A stretch of 64,000 nt of DNA. Source: CAVTPD01 sp963736575 (GTDB taxonomy: Bacteria > Bacteroidota > Bacteroidia > Cytophagales > JAAEPT01). Below the pieces are notes generated by a model, which did no database searches, was not told where the DNA came from, and saw only the letters and a program-made list of their open reading frames with translations. The stretch spans positions 310,001-374,000 of the forward strand of contig CAVTPD010000003.1 of the NCBI GenBank assembly GCA_963736575.1. Reading direction: 5' to 3'. Below, piece by piece: positions 44,332 to 52,168 of this stretch; position 1 is the first letter of the stretch, and each line of letters begins with the position of its first letter. The translations under genes and the position numbers were made by a program.

Positions 44332-45297
44332 TCAAACCGTTTTCAAAATATCCTCTACAATCGGTTTTGCGTGCAATCTTCCGTTTTCAATGTATACTTT
44401 TTCGGTATGGCAACCCGAGATTACGGTACCTGCCACGTACAAACCTTTCACCCCAGTTTCAAATGTATCTTCGTTAAAAATAGGCTCGTAATCGTTGTTG
44501 ATTACTATACCCATAGAAGCTAAAAGATTAGTATCTGGCAAATAACCCGTAAGGGCTAACACGGCATCGGCTTCAATTTCTTTTTGTACACCTTCTTCTT
44601 CAAAAAGAATAGAATAGGGTTTTATTTCTGTAACGGTACTGTTAAAATAAGCTTTAATCTTTCCTTCTTTAACACGGTTGCGCATATCGGGCAACAACCA
44701 ATATTTAGCCGTTGGTTTAAAATCTTCTTTGCGGATAATCATGGTCACATCAACTCCGTGGCGCATTAAGTCTAAAGCGGCTCCCACAGCTGTATTACCA
44801 GCGCCAACAATCACTACTTTTTGCAGCATGTAGGGATAAGGTTCGTCAAAATAATTTTTAACATGCGGTAAACCTGCACCAGGAACAGTTAATGTTCTAG
44901 GCACATCAAAATACCCAATCGCCATTACAACTTTTTTGGCTTTGTAATTTTCTTTAGAAGTCTGAACAATAAAAAGTCCGTCCGCTCCTTTTTCAACTTT
45001 TAACACTTCTTCATTTAAGTGAACATCCAGTTGATGTTGCTCTATCACCATTCGGTAATAGTTCAACGCTTCTTCCCGTGTTGCTTTTGGCTGATTAATG
45101 GTAAACGGAACATTGGCCACGGCTATGTTTTCAGCAGTAGAAAAGAACGTCATCTGTAAAGGATACCTTCTAATGGCATCGGCTACACTTCCTTTGTCAA
45201 ATATTTTGCAAGATAATCCATGCGCCTTAGCTTCTGCTGATACAGCAATACCACAAGGCCCACACCCTACTACAATTACATCTACCATTGTTATCAT
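44332..45297 (-). CDS. ypdA: YpdA-family putative bacillithiol disulfide reductase
   Basis: 321 aa. FAD/NAD(P)-binding flavoprotein. The N-terminal dinucleotide loop is VIVVGCGPCGIAVSAEAKAH, the second is KVVIVGAGNTAVGAALDLMR, and the C-terminal FAD contact is GLYVAGTVISGCHTEKVYIE. The GCGPCG motif and lack of a redox CxxC pair distinguish YpdA from thioredoxin reductase. It reduces bacillithiol disulfide with NADPH, which implies that this organism makes bacillithiol. The start could be the first ATG or the one three codons later (MVDVIVVG). Upstream lies a DUF4870-like gene on the same strand. Confidence 0.88.
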   Translation of the reverse strand: MITMVDVIVVGCGPCGIAVSAEAKAHGLSCKIFDKGSVADAIRRYPLQMTFFSTAENIAVANVPFTINQPKATREEALNYYRMVIEQHQLDVHLNEEVLKVEKGADGLFIVQTSKENYKAKKVVMAIGYFDVPRTLTVPGAGLPHVKNYFDEPYPYMLQKVVIVGAGNTAVGAALDLMRHGVDVTMIIRKEDFKPTAKYWLLPDMRNRVKEGKIKAYFNSTVTEIKPYSILFEEEGVQKEIEADAVLALTGYLPDTNLLASMGIVINNDYEPIFNEDTFETGVKGLYVAGTVISGCHTEKVYIENGRLHAKPIVEDILKTV

Positions 45298-45366
45298 TTT
45301 TTATCAAAAAGAAACCCCGAAGAATTTAAGTTCCACGGGGTGCAAATTTAAGGATTTATAGTCTTT

Positions 45367-45663
45367 TTATACCGACTTAAACCATTCTTGAAATTTTTCA
45401 CCTATTAGAGGTATTGGTATCATCTTTCCCTGAATAGCGCTAATTAAACTTATAATCCAAAACACAAACAAAATAATGCCAATCACCCATCCTAAATAAG
45501 GTATAGCTGTAATAAATGAAAACAAGATTAAGCCCAAATTTTGTCTTATATAAAAAGAACCAAATTCTGATTTATTGTTTTGGTTCATGATTAGAGCCAC
45601 AATCCAACCTATTAAGGTGATGTGGGACACTATACCAATTACTTTACCGTCGTTATTTTCCAT
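45367..45663 (-). CDS. DUF4870-like small membrane protein
   Basis: 98 aa with three hydrophobic segments (about 8-25, 44-58, 60-78). The sequence GIVSHITLIGWIVALIMNQN, then FGSFYIRQNLGLILFSFITA and ISAIQGKMIPIPLIGE, is the pattern of small Tic20/DUF4870-type membrane proteins. Function unknown. It precedes the YpdA-like gene on the same strand by 69 nt. Confidence 0.78.
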   Translation of the reverse strand: MENNDGKVIGIVSHITLIGWIVALIMNQNNKSEFGSFYIRQNLGLILFSFITAIPYLGWVIGIILFVFWIISLISAIQGKMIPIPLIGEKFQEWFKSV

Positions 45664-45801
45664 AGTTGTACATTATTAATATTGCCAAATAAGGTTCTTT
45701 TATACGTGAATATCAATTCTATAAGCTAGCAATACAGCTAAAATTTAACACTAAGAATACCATGTGCTTTTTTATTATATTTAATAAACATTACTCTGTA
45801 T

Positions 45802-46344
45802 ATGAAATACCTTCTGCTTTCGTTTCTTACATTATTTCTATTAAGCTCTAACAACAGTCAGTTTGAACAAGTTTTAGAACAAACAGATAACCCAACACTA
45901 AAAATACGATTAATAGAATTTCAGAATAACGGAATTGAAAAAGCACCCAACTCTACAGAATTTAACATTGATAGTTTAATTAAAATAGCGGTGTCTTTCC
46001 TTAAAACTCCCCATAAAATGGGCGGTTGTACAAAAGACGGTATAGATTGTTCGGGTTTAGTAATGACTTCGTTTAAAGAAATGGGTGTTTTACTCCCTCG
46101 TTCGGCGCACGAACAAGCACGTTTCGGGAAAGTAATTGCCCAGATGGATGATCTAGAAAAAGGAGACCTTGTTTTCTTTTATAATTCCTACGCAACCTCT
46201 AGACTTATTACCCATTCGGGAATATACTTGGGCGATGGTAACTTTATACATACTTCTAGCAAAAGAGGAGTTGTTATTGACCCTATTAACGATCCTTATT
46301 ATTGGGGAGAACGTTTCCTTTTTGGAACAAGAATTAAGCAATAA
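45802..46344 (+). CDS. NlpC/P60-family (C40) cell-wall hydrolase
   Basis: 180 aa. Signal peptide at about 1-17 (YLLLSFLTLFLLSS). The papain-like peptidase domain spans about 55-178 with nucleophile Cys in GGCTKDGIDCSGLVMTSF, catalytic His in ITHSGIYLGDGNFIHTS, and the third polar residue at the FIHTS histidine. RSAHEQARFG and LEKGDLVFFY are family hallmarks. It should cleave peptidoglycan stem peptides. Stand-alone gene with an AT-rich upstream region. Confidence 0.93.
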   Translation: MKYLLLSFLTLFLLSSNNSQFEQVLEQTDNPTLKIRLIEFQNNGIEKAPNSTEFNIDSLIKIAVSFLKTPHKMGGCTKDGIDCSGLVMTSFKEMGVLLPRSAHEQARFGKVIAQMDDLEKGDLVFFYNSYATSRLITHSGIYLGDGNFIHTSSKRGVVIDPINDPYYWGERFLFGTRIKQ

Positions 46345-46601
46345 AACACCAAAACTTGTTGTTAAAATTAACATTAGAGAAATATTTTTAACTTTTTTAT
46401 AGCATTACTATTAGTCTAAAAAGTGCCATATCTATTAAATAAAGCAATTTACACAGGCATAAGCTCTAAAAGTTTATTTTAAAAAGACAAGAACTTTCAG
46501 TCAAACTATTGCAAATGAAAAATATTTTTATTATTTTAATAGGTTTTATTTGTTCCTAAAAATAATGGTTGTTCCTTTGCCTCAACAAAAAACAACTACA
46601 T

Positions 46602-47030
46602 ATGATTTCTTTGTTTGAAACACCTGAAAAAAAAGCAGCAAAATCTTACGTTCACAATTTGATTCGTATGGCTGCGGCAGACAATCTTCTTCACAGAAAT
46701 GAAATTGAACTGATCAATAAGATTGGTACTAAAAAAGGACTTAACGAGAAAGAAATAGATTCACTTTACAAAATAAGAAAAGACGAGGCTATCGTTATCC
46801 CAAAAAACAGAACGGAATGCTTTGATTTACTATATGATATTATAGAAATCATGAATGCAGACGGTGAAGTTTCTGAGGAAGAATTCGCTTTCTGCGAAGA
46901 AATTGCTCACAAAATGGGATTCAGTGATACAATCGTAAAATTATTGGTTTCTAAAATTGAAAGAAGCCTTGCATACGATGTTCCAAAATCTATGGTAGTA
47001 GAAGAGGCAACGCCTTTTATTAACTACTAA
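46602..47030 (+). CDS. TerB-like helical protein
   Basis: 142 aa from the ATG at 46602 (MISLFETPEKKAAKSYVHNL); a further-upstream in-frame codon would add 11 unlikely residues. All-helical, with acidic metal-binding-like turns: HNLIRMAAADNLLHRNEIEL, IIEIMNADGEVSEEEFAFCE and IAHKMGFSDTIVKLLVSKIE. The two ADG/E-type turns fit the TerB (tellurite-resistance B) domain. Role unknown in most bacteria. It ends at a strong terminator. The 257-nt spacer upstream is AT-rich and contains a 14-codon signal-peptide-like remnant. Confidence 0.7.
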   Translation: MISLFETPEKKAAKSYVHNLIRMAAADNLLHRNEIELINKIGTKKGLNEKEIDSLYKIRKDEAIVIPKNRTECFDLLYDIIEIMNADGEVSEEEFAFCEEIAHKMGFSDTIVKLLVSKIERSLAYDVPKSMVVEEATPFINY

Positions 47031-47056
47031 TTTTTTAAACAATTTTCCAGAAAAGT

Positions 47057-47083
47057 AAAGGAGCTCAAAAGGCTCCTTTTTTT
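47057..47083 (+). terminator. Intrinsic terminator of the TerB-like gene
   Basis: AAAGGAGC (47057-47064) pairs with GCTCCTTT (47072-47079) over a 7-nt loop, followed by TTTTTTT up to 47083. It lies 27 nt after the stop codon. Confidence 0.85.
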
Positions 47084-47134
47084 GTGCTTGATTGTTTTTA
47101 AGACGGATTACTAATCCTTTTATAATGCCTTAGA

Positions 47135-47218
47135 ATTGTAAATACATAGGAGCAAGATCTTCACTATCTAATTCCTTATTTATCTGATACAAACACCATA
47201 TAAAACATGGCGGGAACG
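47135..47218. repeat. Repeat A, copy 1 (84 nt)
   Basis: First of two 84-nt copies (second at 47858-47941) that differ at only a few positions. It begins ATTGTAAATAC and contains the palindrome AAGATCTT, the string ACTATCTAATTCCTTATTTA, and ends with CATGGCGGGAACG preceded by a CCATATAAAACATGG hairpin. It lies just after the 3' end of the minus-strand lipoprotein gene. Confidence 0.85.
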
Positions 47219-47241
47219 AAGGGGAAAACTAAAAACAGTCT

Positions 47242-47718
47242 TTACTGCTCTTTATAAGCCGGGTACATTTTTATACCTTTCATACTATCATGTGGAGGAT
47301 AAGTTATATTAAAATCTATTCGATTCAAATCCTCTATACTTAAATCATATCTTTGCAAGATCTGATAGTTTTTTTGCGCATACTCCCAACCCCGTAGTTC
47401 TAGAATATTTGCATCAAAAATAAATACCATTAAAGTATCTTGTGGTAATTCACTAAATAAGTTTTCCCAACTACTTTTTATATTAAACCGATTTGAAGAA
47501 GATGCTCCTACTTTATATTGAAAAGCATATACTCTCGGCCCTGTCCCTCTCCCGTATAAAGAAGTATCTGGATAACTATGTACTATAGAATAGTAAACAC
47601 TTTTATCATAATTATTATTTACTTTAATGTGATTATCAAACTTATTGATCTTATTACAGCTTTGTATAAAAGATATACAAATAATTGTGATCGATATTTT
47701 GATTAAAGATTTCACCAT
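47242..47718 (-). CDS. Hypothetical lipoprotein, first repeat-bracketed cassette gene
   Basis: 158 aa. Lipobox at residues about 17-21 (IICISFIQSCNKINKFDN; Cys21). The mature part has YDKSVYYSIVHSYPDTSLYG, FQYKVGASSSNRFNIKSSWE and DTLMVFIFDANILELRGWEY, then YDLSIEDLNRIDFNITYPPH. I have seen this type of lipoprotein, with an 'FIFDA' strand and a terminal ITYP, as an unnamed family in Bacteroidota, but cannot give a function. It is bracketed by repeat A (downstream) and repeat B (upstream), like the gene that follows. Confidence 0.75.
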   Translation of the reverse strand: MVKSLIKISITIICISFIQSCNKINKFDNHIKVNNNYDKSVYYSIVHSYPDTSLYGRGTGPRVYAFQYKVGASSSNRFNIKSSWENLFSELPQDTLMVFIFDANILELRGWEYAQKNYQILQRYDLSIEDLNRIDFNITYPPHDSMKGIKMYPAYKEQ

Positions 47719-47739
47719 TTAATATTACTATTTGCAAGC

Positions 47740-47777
47740 CCCACTCGTCCTCGTTTGCAACGAGGATGTTCGAGAAC
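47740..47777. repeat. Repeat B, copy 1 (38 nt, palindromic core)
   Basis: A 38-nt sequence identical to 48386-48423: CCCACTCGT, then the hairpin CCTCGTT-TGC-AACGAGG (47749-47765), then ATGTTCGAGAAC. Partial similarity (GCGA-TT-ATC-AT) continues beyond. It lies 22 nt upstream of the lipoprotein start. The shape suits a REP-like element. Confidence 0.85.
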
Positions 47778-47857
47778 AGCGAGTTATATCATATCACATT
47801 AACACTTGTTTTCTCCATACACAAACGCGTTTTACTTCGTAACGCACCCTAGTAGAT

Positions 47858-47941
47858 ATTGTAAATACGTAAGAGCAAGATCTTCACTATCTAATTCCTT
47901 ATTTATCTGATACAAACACCATGTAAAACATGGCGGGAACG
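47858..47941. repeat. Repeat A, copy 2 (84 nt)
   Basis: Second copy of repeat A. Here the terminal hairpin is perfect (CCATGT-AAA-ACATGG). It lies 34 nt after the 3' end of the second small minus-strand gene, the same relative position as copy 1. Distance between copy starts is 723 nt. Confidence 0.85.
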
Positions 47942-47975
47942 GCGGTAATTGCAGCATTTTCTAACCACAATACTA

Positions 47976-48317
47976 CTACCACTCATATTTTTCAACAAAA
48001 AAATAATGTTTATCATGTTTATTCTGTTTTCTATAAATATTAAAAAAATTAGCCCTACTATCCTTAGTCACTGAATCTCCTATCATTAAAGGATCTTCTT
48101 TTGGATAAAAGTCAATATACACTTCACCTTTATTAAATGTATACCTATTAAACTTACCTCCTGCAACAGTTTCTCTATCATTTACGACTTCATTTATCTC
48201 AGCTTTTCTTAACGCTTCAAAATTCTTTTTTTTCGAATGTAGATGTATAAAAAAGGCGCAAACCAAGACTAAACCACCTATTATCGCAATAACTTTTTCA
48301 TATTCCTTCATACTCAT
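47976..48317 (-). CDS. Hypothetical single-helix membrane protein, second repeat-bracketed cassette gene
   Basis: 113 aa. One membrane helix at about 8-25 (VIAIIGGLVLVCAFFIHLHS), then a basic stretch and a small soluble domain containing NRYTFNKGEVYIDFYPKEDP and FFNIYRKQNKHDKHYFFVEK. No known family. It shares no similarity with the neighbouring lipoprotein, although both are flanked by the same pair of repeats. Initiation at the first ATG or the one two codons later (MKEYEKV) cannot be decided. Confidence 0.65.
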   Translation of the reverse strand: MSMKEYEKVIAIIGGLVLVCAFFIHLHSKKKNFEALRKAEINEVVNDRETVAGGKFNRYTFNKGEVYIDFYPKEDPLMIGDSVTKDSRANFFNIYRKQNKHDKHYFFVEKYEW

Positions 48318-48385
48318 AATTGAAATTGAAATATTGGTTTAGCAGAAAGTGTTTTGTCTAAAAAAACAAAGGAACCTTTCAGCTA

Positions 48386-48423
48386 CCCACTCGTCCTCGT
48401 TTGCAACGAGGATGTTCGAGAAC
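48386..48423. repeat. Repeat B, copy 2 (38 nt)
   Basis: Identical to 47740-47777, including the palindrome CCTCGTT-TGC-AACGAGG (48395-48411). It lies 69 nt upstream of the second small gene and 50 nt before the aspS terminator. Distance from copy 1 is 646 nt. Confidence 0.85.
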
Positions 48424-48472
48424 CGCGATTGCATCGCATTATACAACTTCTTGTATCTCTCACGAACCAAAA

Positions 48473-48500
48473 CTAAAAAAAGGAGCCTTTCAGCTCCTTT
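48473..48500 (-). terminator. Intrinsic terminator of aspS
   Basis: AAAGGAGC (48479-48486) pairs with GCTCCTTT (48493-48500). On the minus strand the stem is followed by a T run (plus-strand A run 48474-48481). The stem lies 6 nt after the aspS stop. Its arms are the same 8-mers as in the terminator at 47057-47083. Confidence 0.85.
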
Positions 48501-48506
48501 CTATTT

Positions 48507-50252
48507 TTATCTTAATTTAATGTTCAGTTCCTTTAACTGCTCTTCCGAAACCGGAGAAGGAGCGTCAATCATAACGTCTCTACCCGAGTTGTTTTTAGGG
48601 AAAGCGATATAATCTCTAATACTGTCAGATCCGCCAAAAAGAGAACACAAACGGTCAAAACCTAAAGCAATACCACCGTGTGGAGGCGCACCGTATTCAA
48701 AAGCATCCATCAAGAATCCAAATTGATCTTTTGCTTCTTCTTCGGTAAATCCTAAATGCTTAAACATTAATTCCTGCGTTGGTCGGTCGTGGATACGAAT
48801 AGAACCACCGCCAATTTCAACACCATTGATGACCATATCGTAGGCGTTAGCTCTTACATTACCCGGATCTGAATCCAACAACGGAATATCTTCTCTTTGT
48901 GGAGAAGTAAACGGATGGTGCATAGCATGGAAACGCTCAGAATCTTCATCCCACTCTAAAAGTGGAAAATCTACAACCCACAGACAAGAGAAGGTATTTT
49001 TATCTCTTAAACCCAATTGTTTTCCTAATTCTAAACGCAATTCGTTTAAAGCAGGTCTTGTTTTATGCGCATCTCCGGAAAGGATCAACATTAAATCACC
49101 CGGTTTAGCATCAAACTTTTCAGCCCAAGCTTTTAAATCTTCTTCCGAATAGAATTTATCAACCGCTGATTTGAATGTTCCGTCTTCGTTGTATTTGGCC
49201 CAAACCAAACCTTTAGCGCCTACTTGTGGTTTTTTAACGAAGTCGGTCAATGCATCCAATTGCTTTCTGGTGTAGTTGGCAGCACCTTCGGCACAAATCC
49301 CCACAACCAATTCAGCATCGTCAAAAACTTTAAAGCCTTTGTTTTGCGCTACATCGTTTAATTCTACAAACTTCATCCCGAAACGAGTATCTGGTTTATC
49401 GCAACCGTAATACTTCATGGCATCGGCAAAAGTCATTCGTGGGAACGATTCTAAATCAATTCCTTTCACCATTTTAAAAAGGTGACGAATCATTCCTTCG
49501 AAAATATCTAAGATATCCTCTTGCGTAACAAAAGAAAGCTCGCAATCTATTTGAGTAAATTCCGGTTGGCGATCTGCTCTTAAATCTTCGTCACGGAAAC
49601 ATTTAACAATTTGGAAATAACGGTCGAAACCGGAAACCATTAATAATTGCTTAAACGTTTGTGGCGATTGCGGTAGAGCATAAAACTCCCCTTCGTTCAT
49701 TCTAGAAGGCACCACAAAATCTCTTGCTCCTTCCGGAGTAGATTTGATTAAGTAAGGTGTCTCTACTTCTAAAAAGTCTTGTTCATCTAAATAACGTCTA
49801 ACTTCTTTTGCAATATTATGTCTTAACTGAAGCCCTTTTCTTACCGGATTTCTTCTTAAATCCAAGTAACGGTATTGCATTCTTAATTCGTCACCGCCAT
49901 CGGTTTCGTCTTCAATCAAGAACGGTGGAAGCTTAGCTTCGTTAATAATTTCAATAGAAGAAACCTTAACTTCAATTGAACCTGTAGGTATTTTATCGTT
50001 TTTAGCCACACGTTCAATTACTGAACCTGACGCTTTAATAACGTATTCTCTACCTAACTTTCTGGCTTCAGCAATGGCTTCGGCAGAAGTTTTACCTTCT
50101 TCCAAAATCAATTGTGTGATACCATATCTATCTCTAAGGTCTACCCAGATCATCCCACCTTTGTCTCGTACCTTTTGTACCCAACCGGTTAAAACAACTT
50201 CTTCTCCCTGATTTTCAATCCTTAATTCTCCACAAGTATGAGTCCGTAACAT
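48507..50252 (-). CDS. aspS: Aspartyl-tRNA synthetase
   Basis: 581 aa, bacterial type with the GAD insertion domain (about 285-420). The N-terminal OB fold (LRTHTCGELRIENQGEEVVL, GMIWVDLRDRYGITQL) binds the anticodon. Class II motif 2 is FRDEDLRADRQPEFTQIDCE, and motif 3 is GIALGFDRLCSLFGGSDSIR with DYIAFPKNNSG after it. It charges tRNA-Asp with aspartate. Normal length, intact, ATG start, own terminator. Whether it is discriminating or also charges tRNA-Asn cannot be decided from this window. Confidence 0.97.
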   Translation of the reverse strand: MLRTHTCGELRIENQGEEVVLTGWVQKVRDKGGMIWVDLRDRYGITQLILEEGKTSAEAIAEARKLGREYVIKASGSVIERVAKNDKIPTGSIEVKVSSIEIINEAKLPPFLIEDETDGGDELRMQYRYLDLRRNPVRKGLQLRHNIAKEVRRYLDEQDFLEVETPYLIKSTPEGARDFVVPSRMNEGEFYALPQSPQTFKQLLMVSGFDRYFQIVKCFRDEDLRADRQPEFTQIDCELSFVTQEDILDIFEGMIRHLFKMVKGIDLESFPRMTFADAMKYYGCDKPDTRFGMKFVELNDVAQNKGFKVFDDAELVVGICAEGAANYTRKQLDALTDFVKKPQVGAKGLVWAKYNEDGTFKSAVDKFYSEEDLKAWAEKFDAKPGDLMLILSGDAHKTRPALNELRLELGKQLGLRDKNTFSCLWVVDFPLLEWDEDSERFHAMHHPFTSPQREDIPLLDSDPGNVRANAYDMVINGVEIGGGSIRIHDRPTQELMFKHLGFTEEEAKDQFGFLMDAFEYGAPPHGGIALGFDRLCSLFGGSDSIRDYIAFPKNNSGRDVMIDAPSPVSEEQLKELNIKLR

Positions 50253-50353
50253 ATATTCTAGTTTAAGAAACAGACAAAACTAATAAGTTTTATCTGTTAT
50301 GATTTTGAAAGTTATTGTTTTTCTTTTCGCTTTTTAGTTTTTAGACTTCTAAA

Positions 50354-52168
50354 TTGCGCTCCACATTGGCACGAAAAGTAACATTACAGTTCCGGGCGAG
50401 ACGCCTGCTATTGAAGTTTTTCATCTGGCGGTTAAGACACGTATCAAATAAACACTTTGTACTAATTCTTAGCAGTTTGGTGGGTATTGTCTCGGGTTTG
50501 GCGGCAGTCTCTTTAAAATGGACCGTTCACCAGATCCATTTAGTAGTTGGTAGAAACTACCAAACTGTGGCAGAAAAATACCTATTTTATCTGCTACCCT
50601 TAATTGGTATACTTCTAACGTATATTATTTCTAGGTATGTTTTCCGTGAAGTTTTAGGCCACGGTATCTCTGGAGTAATTTATGCCATTGCACGTAAATC
50701 TAGTCATCTTAAGAAAAGAATGATGGTTTCCCGAATGATCACCTCTACCTTTACCGTAGGTTTTGGTGGTTCGGTTGGTTTAGAGGCTCCCATTGCCGTT
50801 ACCGGTTCATCCATTGGTGCCAATATTGCCCGTTTTATGCACATGCATTACAAAACCAGAACGCTATTAATTGCGTGTGGTTCTGCTGCTGCTATTTCAG
50901 CCATCTTTAGCGCGCCCATTGCTGGGGTTATTTTTGCTACGGAAATTATATTAACTGAAATTTCAATAAAATCGTTTACACCTTTATTAATTGCCAGCGT
51001 AAGTGGTTACGTAACTTCATTATTACTACTTGGGAACGACATCCTGTTCACATTTGAACTAACCGATAAATTTGTACCCTATGACATCCCTTTTTACATT
51101 TTATTAGGGATATTATGTGGCTTGGTGGCGCTTTACTTTACGCGTATGAGTTACCACATTGAAGGGAAACTACATGCGGTTAAAAGCCCATTAAATCGCG
51201 TTTTAATTGGCGGGGTTGCTCTTGGGGTAATTATCATTTTCTTCCCACCAATCTATGGAGAGGGTTACTCTAGTATTAAATTTCTTTTTAATGGTGATGT
51301 AAACAAAACCATTGAAGGAAGTTTATTGTACGACTATTTTTCTTCTCCTTGGATGGTTATGCTATTCTTATTAGGCACAATTTTAATTAAAAGTATTGCT
51401 ACTTCAGTTACTATTGGCTCGGGGGGTTCGGGTGGTATTTTTGCACCGGCTTTATTCTTGGGTGGTTTTAGTGGGTATTTATTCTCTTATGCCGTTAACA
51501 CCTTAAATATAACACAACCCATATCTACAGGTAACTTTACTTTGGTAGGCATGTGCGGCGTAATGAGTGGTGTTTTACACGCTCCTTTAACGGCTATATT
51601 TCTTATTGCTGAAATCACCGATGGCTACACTCTATTTGTGCCTTTAATGTTGGTAGCTGCTATTGCTTTTGCTACCATGTCTTATTTTGAACCGTATTCT
51701 ATTTACAAAAAACACCTTATAGAAAGTGGCCAATTGTATATAAATAAGGATAAAGAGGTTCTTCATTTATTAAACATGCGTAAGCTAATTGAAAAGGATT
51801 TTAAAACGGTACATCCAGATGCTACTCTTGGTGAATTGATTCAGTTAGTAAAACATTCTCACCGGCATATTTTCCCTGTAGTAAATACCCAATGCCAATT
51901 GGTAGGTACCGTTACCTTAGATAACATTAGGGAAATGATGTTTGACCGCAGCAAATACGGAACGGTTTTAATAAAAACTATTATGAAAGAACCTTTGGGG
52001 GTTGTTTCGGCAGATGCTGATGTTAACGATGTTATTCGTAAATTTGAAGAAACGGGATTATGGAATATTCCGGTTCTTAAAAACGACATCTACATTGGTT
52101 TCTATTCAAAATCTAAAATATTCTCTGCCTATAGAGAGCGTATTAAACGCCAAAACAGGGATGAATAA
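50354..52168 (+). CDS. ClC-family chloride channel/transporter with CBS domains
   Basis: 604 aa, starting at a TTG codon (MRSTLARKVTLQFRARR); no ATG is available before the first helix. About 11-12 membrane segments. Selectivity-filter motifs: GHGISGVIYAI, GFGGSVGLEAPIAVTG and GSGGSGGIFAPALFLGG. Two CBS domains are at about 470-600 (HPDATLGELIQLVKHSHRHI, VVSADADVNDVIRKFEETGL). It moves chloride, possibly with proton exchange. The stop overlaps the start of the next gene by 8 nt. Confidence 0.93.
   Translation: MRSTLARKVTLQFRARRLLLKFFIWRLRHVSNKHFVLILSSLVGIVSGLAAVSLKWTVHQIHLVVGRNYQTVAEKYLFYLLPLIGILLTYIISRYVFREVLGHGISGVIYAIARKSSHLKKRMMVSRMITSTFTVGFGGSVGLEAPIAVTGSSIGANIARFMHMHYKTRTLLIACGSAAAISAIFSAPIAGVIFATEIILTEISIKSFTPLLIASVSGYVTSLLLLGNDILFTFELTDKFVPYDIPFYILLGILCGLVALYFTRMSYHIEGKLHAVKSPLNRVLIGGVALGVIIIFFPPIYGEGYSSIKFLFNGDVNKTIEGSLLYDYFSSPWMVMLFLLGTILIKSIATSVTIGSGGSGGIFAPALFLGGFSGYLFSYAVNTLNITQPISTGNFTLVGMCGVMSGVLHAPLTAIFLIAEITDGYTLFVPLMLVAAIAFATMSYFEPYSIYKKHLIESGQLYINKDKEVLHLLNMRKLIEKDFKTVHPDATLGELIQLVKHSHRHIFPVVNTQCQLVGTVTLDNIREMMFDRSKYGTVLIKTIMKEPLGVVSADADVNDVIRKFEETGLWNIPVLKNDIYIGFYSKSKIFSAYRERIKRQNRDE

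Noticed and set aside
44204..44523. Plus-strand open frames overlapping the YpdA-like gene
   Set aside because: Antisense to a well-recognised flavoprotein; no family match or plausible translation start.
46569..46601. Extra 11 N-terminal residues for the TerB-like protein
   Set aside because: The residues MFLCLNKKQLH do not look coding; MISLFETPEKK at 46602 fits better.
47135..48423. CRISPR array or integron attC sites
   Set aside because: Only two copies of each repeat, spaced 650-720 nt, with genes between; no cas genes, no integron integrase and no GTTRRRY-type core sites were seen.
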